DNA of 64,000 nt from Delphinapterus leucas. Its lineage: Eukaryota > Chordata > Mammalia > Artiodactyla > Monodontidae. Below, piece after piece: positions 51,201-60,200 of the stretch. The position numbers were made by a program, and so were the translations under genes. Positions within the stretch are counted from its first letter, which is position 1; every line of letters starts with the position of its first letter. A model generated the notes under the pieces. It made no database searches. It worked only from the letters and a program-made list of their open reading frames with translations, and was not told the DNA's origin. The stretch covers positions 839,205 to 903,204 of the forward strand of contig NW_022098001.1 in assembly GCF_002288925.2 (NCBI RefSeq). The letters are read 5' to 3'.

Positions 51201-54200
51201 ATATTGTCTTATATCTAAATTCCTGGTCTGCATGTCTTTTGAAGAGTAGCAGTTATTGGCTATATTCTTTCAAGAATTAGAATCTACGTGGTTCAGCTTC
51301 TAGAAATATTCTGACACCAACTAACCTCTGTGATTGAAAAAAAAATCACTGTTCAAAGTTTCTGCATATTTTTAGTCACAATGATTATAATGATTCCCAT
51401 TTAATTTCCAAGTACATGTTGGGGTGCATATAATAAGATATTTGTAAAGCAAAAGGAAACAAAAGAGGTAAGGGAAAGGGAAGAAATGATAGACATGACT
51501 TTCATTCCTAATGACTATTAATGGAGAGATATTAACGTACAAATATACTTCTGACCCATTCTCTTTTATGTTTAATGATGGTGCTATGTATGATACATGG
51601 GAAAAACAAAAGTATGAGAAAATATACATATTAAGGCCTAGCTTGTTCAACTTACCTGAAGACACAGATATATTAAATACTCTTAATTTTCACAATGTTG
51701 ATTGAAATTTCATAGACATAAACAGTTACTTTAAATTTAGCAACTTTCTCAGATCTATGGCAGGGGAAGAAAACAATGGAAAACTGTGATGACAGAAAAG
51801 AAGAAACTGAGTTATCATATATTTTACCTTATATCGGGTCTATGTATAAATATTTTTGATTGTTCAGTAGTGTCAACCAGCTGTATGTTCTTCACATGGA
51901 TTGGATGCTGTAAATCCTCATTTAAAGGGTTAGTAATGAATATCACGTTAGTTTCACCTGAACAAACATTTTTAAATCCAACAAATGTGGAACCTAAAAC
52001 ATAAATAATAGAAAAACAATTATTTCCTATAGAGAAAGGGTAAAATCAGTTTCATTTCATGTATATTCCACCGATCATTTAACATTACCTTGAACATGGA
52101 ACTCTCACCTCATGTGGCACATAAGTCCACCACTATTTGTGGACTGTATCCACACCACTGAGTAGTCCTCTCCCATATTTTCTCTGAGCTTGGCATATTT
52201 TCTCTGTGATTTGCATTGGACAATGGGACAAGAGCAATTGTAGTATAAACAGATCTGAAAAGTGCTTGCATATTAGGGCTCACTCTCTCTTGGTGTTCTT
52301 GGGGAATTCTGTGATTACCAGCATGTGAATATGCCTAGGAGACATTTGGCTCAGTCACTCTCATTACCCCATCAAGGGCCAGCACCAGCCACCAGACATA
52401 GAAGTGAGGCTATCCCAGACTAACCAGCCTCTACACATCTTGTAAAGTGATGGCAGCTCAGTGAATAATCCCAGGTAAGATTAGCAGAAGAATCACCGAG
52501 CTGAACAAAGCCCAAATTGCCAATCTACAGAATCATGAGCTCATAAACGGTTGTTTAGAGGCTTTGAATTTTGGGGATGGTTTGTTATGCAGCAAAGGCT
52601 AACTGAAATATTATTGCTCTCTTGGTCTCATTGCATATATTATGTGGCCAAAAGATAAAACTGATTAGATCAAAAAACGATCCCCTTTGCACTTAAAATC
52701 CAGTAACTCAAAACTGAAAACAGCAAAAAGTGAGTCCAAAAAATTCTTAAATTAGTTATGTGCTATATACTACCCTGCTTGACTGTATTTTCTCCTAAGA
52801 AAATATTGTATACACATGAATATAAGCCTGTAGATGAGTATCAATAAAATACTATAGTAATAGATGCGGTTTGTTCCCTGTGTAGATCTCCTTTATTGGT
52901 CCTAAACCTATGTAGCATGTTAAATAATTTTTGGCAGGGGTATCATTACAAGTAACACTAAAAAATGATAATTTGTTCTGCATTTCTGGGAATTAAAGTT
53001 ATGAGAAATAATATGTCAAAACTTAGATGTCTAATTTATTGAACTGCTTTCTTTCAGGTGACACTGGTTAAAGTTATCATGAAAGGGAGATTTGCTGGCT
53101 CAGTGTATTTAATGGGCAAAGCAAAAATACTTAGTATGTTTACTACATCTATTTTAATTATTTTACATTTTTAAGGATGCAGCCTGGTTCAGTGAAAAAG
53201 CAGCAGATTTTAAGTCAAGAGATCTTGATTCTGATCCTAGTTCTGCCAGCAGCTGTGGGAGTTTGGCAAAACATTTAAGTTCTATGAACTAAAATTTCTG
53301 CAGTCATAAAAGCTTCTAATAAAATATAACCCTAATTATATAAAAGGGCTTTACAATTTAGAGAAACTAATTAATATTAAATCACTATACCAGTGCTTTT
53401 TCTGTTGTTTTAAAAAGAAAATGAAATGTCAGTTCTTTTATATGTATGAATGTTGCCAGGGAACTATTCTTGAAATTGACTCTGATGTCTGGTTTCTTTG
53501 CTTGTCGTATTGAGCAGATTAATTTAATCATTATTTTTTTTAACTAACAATGAAACATCACTAGTTATATTCTACATATTCTTTACAGAACTTAACTGAG
53601 TAGACTTTCAAAGACTATGTTTAAACTTGCCTGAGATGTCCAAAAGACCACTGATGGCATTGTAACTCATGATCCCTGCATGGGGTTTCCGTGGTGCCAT
53701 GTTATGTGCTGAAGCAAAGGTAGGCCAGCAAATCCCACTTCTCCCACCTTTTATAAAAGAAGAAAGTTAGTGAAATTTGAATATGCACTCATATGAACCC
53801 CAAAATTAAAAGTTCTAAAATCTTTACCTGAGGGAGGTCTAGAGCTTCGATGGGCAGCAGAAAGTTCAATATTGGGATCATCATTAGTTAGGACATCAGA
53901 GCAATTAAATTCAGGGCTACTTCCAACAATTAATGAGTTCTATTTTAAAAAAAAGTTCAAACAGTAAGCTTTATTAATAACTTTTCTTAAAAGAAAACAT
54001 AATAATGAATAATAATGAATGCCACTGTAGCAAAACACAACCTGTATAACTTTGAGAAGTGGATCATTCATTAAACCAAGTTAAAAAAGATGTGATTTTT
54101 GCGCCAAGTGGATGACATTCAAAGTCAGATGGGGGAGACAGGCATGTAAATAATTATATTTAAAGAGATGTTATGTTTCCATGATAGGAATATGTGCAAG

Positions 54201-57200
54201 GCAAGTAGGAACAAAAAGAGGAGGGAGTGTCAAAACTACCTAAGCTGGTTCAGGAAAGACTTCATAGAGATAGTGAAAATTTAACTAATTGTGGCAAGAT
54301 TAGCAGGTGATAAGCAAGAAGAGCTGAGGGAAGGAGTGGGGAGAGGGAAGGACCGAGAGCTTCTTGGCAGAAGGCAATGAGCACAGAGGCAGGAGGCGTG
54401 GCTAGTAGGGCAAAGAGGTCAAGAAAATCATCTGTATTCAAGAATTCTACCCTTGTCAGAGTTGCTCTTTCTGCTTTGTGTGGCTGCGTTCAATTCTTAC
54501 CTTAATCTGCACTGTTTTACTGGAAATTCTGTGAGATACAGCAGGTGGCGTGTAAATCATTGAAGAAATGGCCATTCCATTGTCAACCAGGGTCACGTTA
54601 TAGATACGCACACTCTCCGTGGTCTGTAATAGAACTTGGAGGTTACATCGTATGAAATATAATCATAAAAGAAAATAAACAATCACTGTTTGGGGATCCA
54701 TTTACCTGAAAATAAATTCCGTAATCCCAGCATGCCCAAATGGTAAATCCCTGTATAAGAGAGCATCCAGGAAGGCCATCTTGGTTCATATAGATACCAA
54801 ATAAACCTCCATGGGCTTCATTGTCAAACCACTTTTCCAGAGAATAAGACTGACCTTTGAAGGAAATATGGAACCAGTAAATTAACATTATGAATCAAGT
54901 CATAGAGTTATAAGCAGTATCAGTTAAAGTTGAAATTCTTTTAAAAGTTAAATATATGAGCCTGATGCAAATTTTAATAACATGATCAAATATTTGTATG
55001 GTTCAGCTACTTACAGTTTATTCTATTTAGTATTTCTCTTATCTAATTTGTCTCTTCAATGTTACTCAGAATAATTGTATATTCATTTGCAAAAGTTTAC
55101 TTTAGTGCTAGCACCCTTAACTTATTATATCTGGTTAAACATGAATTTCTTTAGAAAGATTATGAAGTTTGAATTCAAACAAGGCTAAACTTGAAAAACA
55201 CAATGATACCACTTGCTGTCTATAAATGTTACTGGTTCCTTCTGGTCAGCCCATTTTCAAGTTAAGTGTCACTTCCTTAGAAGGCCTTCTCTGACTACCG
55301 GATTCATAGTTAGCACCTCAGTCACTTAACATGGCAATTAAAATTTTTTTCACTTTGATATTTAATTACTACTTTTTTGTGAATTATTCATCTCCTCTCT
55401 CCTATAAGAACGTAAGCTTCATGAAAGAAGAAACTGTCTAGCTCCTTCATGGCCAGATTCTTAGAGCCTAGAAGGTAATGCAGAGGTAGGTGCTCATCAA
55501 ATACTTCTTGAATTAACGTATGCATGATCTTGGGAAAGTTGCTTAGCATTTTATAACTTAAGTTTCCTCATATATAAAAAATTATAATGTCTAATTCAGG
55601 GTTGTTTCAAAATGAAATGAAATAACCCACATAAAGTGCCTCAATAAATGGAAGCTATACCCATTATTAATATACAGGATAATTAAAGTGGATTTTCACG
55701 AAAGTTTTACTTATGTACAAATCAGATCAGTGGCCTTAAAAACTCGTCCCAGCCATGCATAAATTTAAGGTTTCCCCATAAAGAGCAGCACTCCCTCCTA
55801 AACTGTACTTTGTACCAGCTCTCTTGTCCAAGTTCCCCAAGATCTGACTTCCTCCATCTTCGATTGCTTTTCCCTTCTTCCTAGTGTCCTTTGAGACTGA
55901 CATTTCACCTACGGTCGTCGGCCTGGTTTCTATTGTTTCCTCCCTCAGAAGCTGTCTGCATGGCTACACCTTGGTTCTGCACAATGCAGCCCCATGGACA
56001 AGGATGGCTCCACCTTTGGACCCACGTGTGGCAGAGCTCCCTTCCCAGCATCCCAGCCTGTCCCTTGTTAGGGAGATGAACTGTGTAAATTGATGTCCCA
56101 TTCCGGGAACTTAAACCCTCAGTTCCTCTGTGATGCCTCATATTTCATTTGCTCCTCATAAACACTCCCGATTATTTAGGAAGATCAATATATTCAGTGA
56201 AAAATGCATTATGTGGCATTATACATGTTAGTAAATATTCACATTCACAGGTCATATTTTGATTAAAAAACACAACAATACTTCAAAGAAGTTGTAAAGA
56301 AATTACATATTTTAAATTTTTTTTTTCTTTTTTTTTTTGCAGTACGCGGGCCTCTCACTGTTGTGGCCTCTCCCGTTGCGGAGCACAGGCTCCGGACGTG
56401 CAGGCTCAGANNNNNNNNNNNNNNNNNNNNNNNNNNNNNNNNNNNNNNNNNNNNNNNNNNNNNNNNNNNNNNNNNNNNNNNNNNNNNNNNNNNNNNNNNN
56501 NNNNNNNNNNGTACGCGGGCCTCTCACTGTTGTGGCCTCTCCCGTTGCGGAGCACAGGCTCCGGACGTGCAGGCTCAGCGGCCATGGCTCATGGGCCCAG
56601 CCGCTCTGCGGCGTATGGGATCTTCCTGGACTGGGGCACGAACCCGTGTCCCCTGCATCGGCAGGAGGACTCTCAACCACTGTGCCACCAGGGAAGCCCT
56701 ATATTTTAAAAATTTAAGTCAAAGAAAAGCTACTTTAAGCTGTTGGGAACTAAAATATTTAAAAAGAACATACATCAAGGAATCAGTTATATCTGTGGCG
56801 AAGTTGTTTTATTCCTTCAACATGTACTTTGCACAAGAAAAAAATTAGCTGAAGTCCAATAATTTTTGAATTTACAGAAAAAAATGCTTATTCAAAGAAT
56901 TTCAAAAATACCTATAGAGATTGAAAAAAATCAACTGTAGAAGGGCTATACATTTTTCAGATAAAATTCCATTTCCTTTAGCTAAGTTTCCCAAGAGGTA
57001 AAGCCAGCAGGTCTAGCATTCTTTGACTTTTTTGATTCAATAATGAAGTTAACTGGTTTAAAAGTCAAGAGTTTATAGAAAGTTATACAGTAATAAGTGA
57101 CCAGTCACCCTGTTCCTACTCACCTTCAATGACTTTTTGCTTTTACACTTTCAGTGTTTCTTTATGTAAATGCATATACCATACATATTCTTTTGTTCCC

Positions 57201-60200
57201 TTTCTAAGTAACCTCCACTTATCATTTTAGAATGTTCTGGTGATTTCTCCATATTAATACATAGTATGCATCTTTTTTCCTTCTTTTTTTTAGAGGGGCC
57301 CAGTGTTCCAGTGTTTGGCTTTATACAACTAGCCCACAGTAACTGGACACAGGGTAGCTTTCCATTTTCGGCCAGTACAGGCCAACGCTGTGATGAATAA
57401 CCTTGTTCACAGCTCTTTTTCTAACTGCTGTAGAGGCAACTGTTAGATTACAGGAAGTAGAAATGCTGAGTCAAAGGTAAATGCCTCTATAATTTTGGTA
57501 GCTATTGCCAGATTCCCCTTTGTAGGGATTATATCATTTTGTCCTTCAACCAGCAAAGTGTAAATGTTACTGTTTCCCTACAGCCTTGCCAGGAGAGCAG
57601 TTGTTCAGTTAATTCTTGATTTTTACTAATCTGATAGAAATGTGTCTGAGAACCCTCTGTTCATGTCCTTTGATTTTTTTCATGCTTGCAGGCTTTATCA
57701 TATGAATAGTGAGTGAGCACGTATTCCTTTAAAGCGGAAGCATGAAGTAGTGACATATCCCTATAGGCATGTAACTCTATGCTTACAAGTTGCTTTTGGG
57801 AAAGTGATGGTGGGATAAGATAATCACTGTTCAGTACCATCAAACAAGCACTGAAGCTATTGTTAAGAGTTTTTGGATCATAAACATAGAAAATAGTTAT
57901 CTTAAAAGCCTGTTTTTAAAGGATCTATCCTTCTTTTATTCCCTTGATACTATTAGTCAACACACCTTATCCTATTCTGTCCTCCCCCATCTCTCTGCTG
58001 ATCCCTTTTATTTTCATCCCACTGCTTCTCGCTCGGATTACTCTCTTTCACTCTTGTTGTGTCTTCCCAAGTCCATCAGACCCAACTGTCCACCATTCTC
58101 TACTTTACCCCCTCTTTTTCTCCCTTACACTCTCTGGCTCACTCTGTCTCCCTGGTTATCCCTCTGATTTTCTCTTTTCTTCTCATCTCCTCTACAGTCA
58201 CAGGGATAGAATAAAGATACCCTTGTCAAGGAAGAGCTCATGTCCAGTGGGATCAGGAATGCAAACACGCTGTGGCAGGCACAGCTAGTGGCATGGGATT
58301 GGACAGAAGGACATGAGGGTATCACAAGGACAGGGCTGGTCACCTTCCTCAGCCTGGGGCTCAGGGACCTCCCTGAGGCAGTGACTGTGAAGGGGAGGCC
58401 TGGGGAGCAGCAAGGCCCGGTCTCAGGAGGGTGAGGATGGGGACGGGGTCTCAAGAGAGGTCCTGGGGCTGCAGTGTCCTAGGGCCAGGGAAGAGCATGG
58501 CATCCTGGGGCTGCCGGAAAAGGGTGATAGGGGTGAAGGATGAGAAGAAAATTGGTTTTAATTTTTTCTTTAAACCCAATATTATATGGAAATAATTTAG
58601 TTTGTTGAGTTCTTTCAGTGCCTAGGAAGAAGCAATATTACTTTTCAACTCACAAGCAATAATTATTTGTTTCGAACAAATTTGGACAAGTTATTTCCTA
58701 ATTTTAGTGACTCTATGCCAAAGACTTACTTGAGCAAGGTTCACCATTGATGCGATATCCTGCCCTTCCAAATCCAGCCACTACGTTATTTTGTAAGACT
58801 GTATTGGTCCCTCTATTTATCTAGTATAACGATAAAGAAAATGCTTTGGGTCAGGCTCTTACACAATTATGCAATGAGAGCAGGTATGCAACATACACTG
58901 GAAAACTAATTATGACGATACTTCCAGGAGTAAAAATTTAATTCACATTCACCCCATTCAAATTTATAATACAAATGAAGTACTGAAATTACCTTAGCTT
59001 CTTGGTGTAAACCTACCACTAGATACTATACTTTAGACTTCATTACAAAAGTACATTAAAGAGATTACTTTTCATTTCAGTCACAGAATCCACTGGACGT
59101 GGTTGAATATTAACAAGCCATAGACAAAATTCCAGTATTATAACAAGGCTACAAAAATTTTATCACTCTTTTTTGGTTATATTCTGTTACCAATTTGATT
59201 TATTAAGAAAAAGACAACTAAGGCAATTACAGTGGACCATAAAATTCAGTAGAGGCATTCATTAAAGAAAATCTGCTATAATAAAAAACTGGGTTAGAAC
59301 AAGTAGGTAATTACTAAACAAATTTATTTTATGAGCCAAATCAGAGTGGTAGAAAATGAAAAGTATGGAGCACAGAAGGTTTAGTTCTTGCCTACACAGA
59401 ATCAGCAAAACGGTCCAAATCTCACTTATTTAAAGCATGTTAAACAGCCTTATTTTTAAAGATTATGATAAAAATAGAGTCAAATGGAATTCATAAAACT
59501 AAAAAAAATGGTTTCAAAAGATATAGATAACTTTAAAGATTTGGAATTGACATTTGATTACATTCTAACATCTATAAATAGACAAAAAGAGAACATTATT
59601 ACCTTATAAATGTATACTAAGTTCCAGGCTTTCAGATTTTGCTTTAAGGTAATTATTAATAGTTGTACAAAAACAAAATTCAATCCTTATCCTATCTTTC
59701 AAAGAGAGCTTTTAAAATTCCTTTTCTTTCCTATGGTATAAGTAAGTAAGATAAAAACAAGAGGAAGCTATCTTTCCTCTAAATCCTCTCTGTACTTTCT
59801 ATTTTCTTGCTTACAATCTCACTCTACATCTAAATAAATACCTATAGTAATTGAAGAAACTTCACGGGAAGCAAGAAAGGTCCAATTAGTAATATCCGAT
59901 AAGAGTAAATAACCTTGCATATAGAATCATAAGAGTTTTAGATGAGAAATGGATTTTAGAGATTTTATAGTCTATCATTATAATTTTGCATTTAAATTCA
60001 GAGTTAAATAGTAAAATGTGTAAGGCATTCAGTCAATTAGAAGCAGAGAGACCCTGTAATGGAACTTGAAAGCAATAATTAATGTTGGAGAAGCAAGTAA
60101 ATAAGAGAACTATTTAAACCAATGGACGTCAACACAGAGAAAAATCCAATGGCTACTGGAGCTCACAACATCTTTAAAGAAAGTTCATTCACTCCTTTAA

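Larger units (their letters stand above)
54855..58729. other. PKHD1L1 intron with L2, SINE and assembly gap
   Basis: Holds an L2 end (55,240-55,520), a MIR-like piece (55,520-55,640), the gapped CHR SINE (56,317-56,700) and GC-richer sequence at 57.9-58.55 kb without a recognisable gene. Confidence 0.7.

Noticed and set aside
56312..56848. Frames read through the N gap
   Set aside because: They are translated across unknown bases and SINE sequence.
57900..58560. Candidate gene in the GC-richer stretch near 58 kb
   Set aside because: Frames of 60-114 codons on both strands, without splice sites that join, recognisable motifs or start context; it lies within a PKHD1L1 intron.
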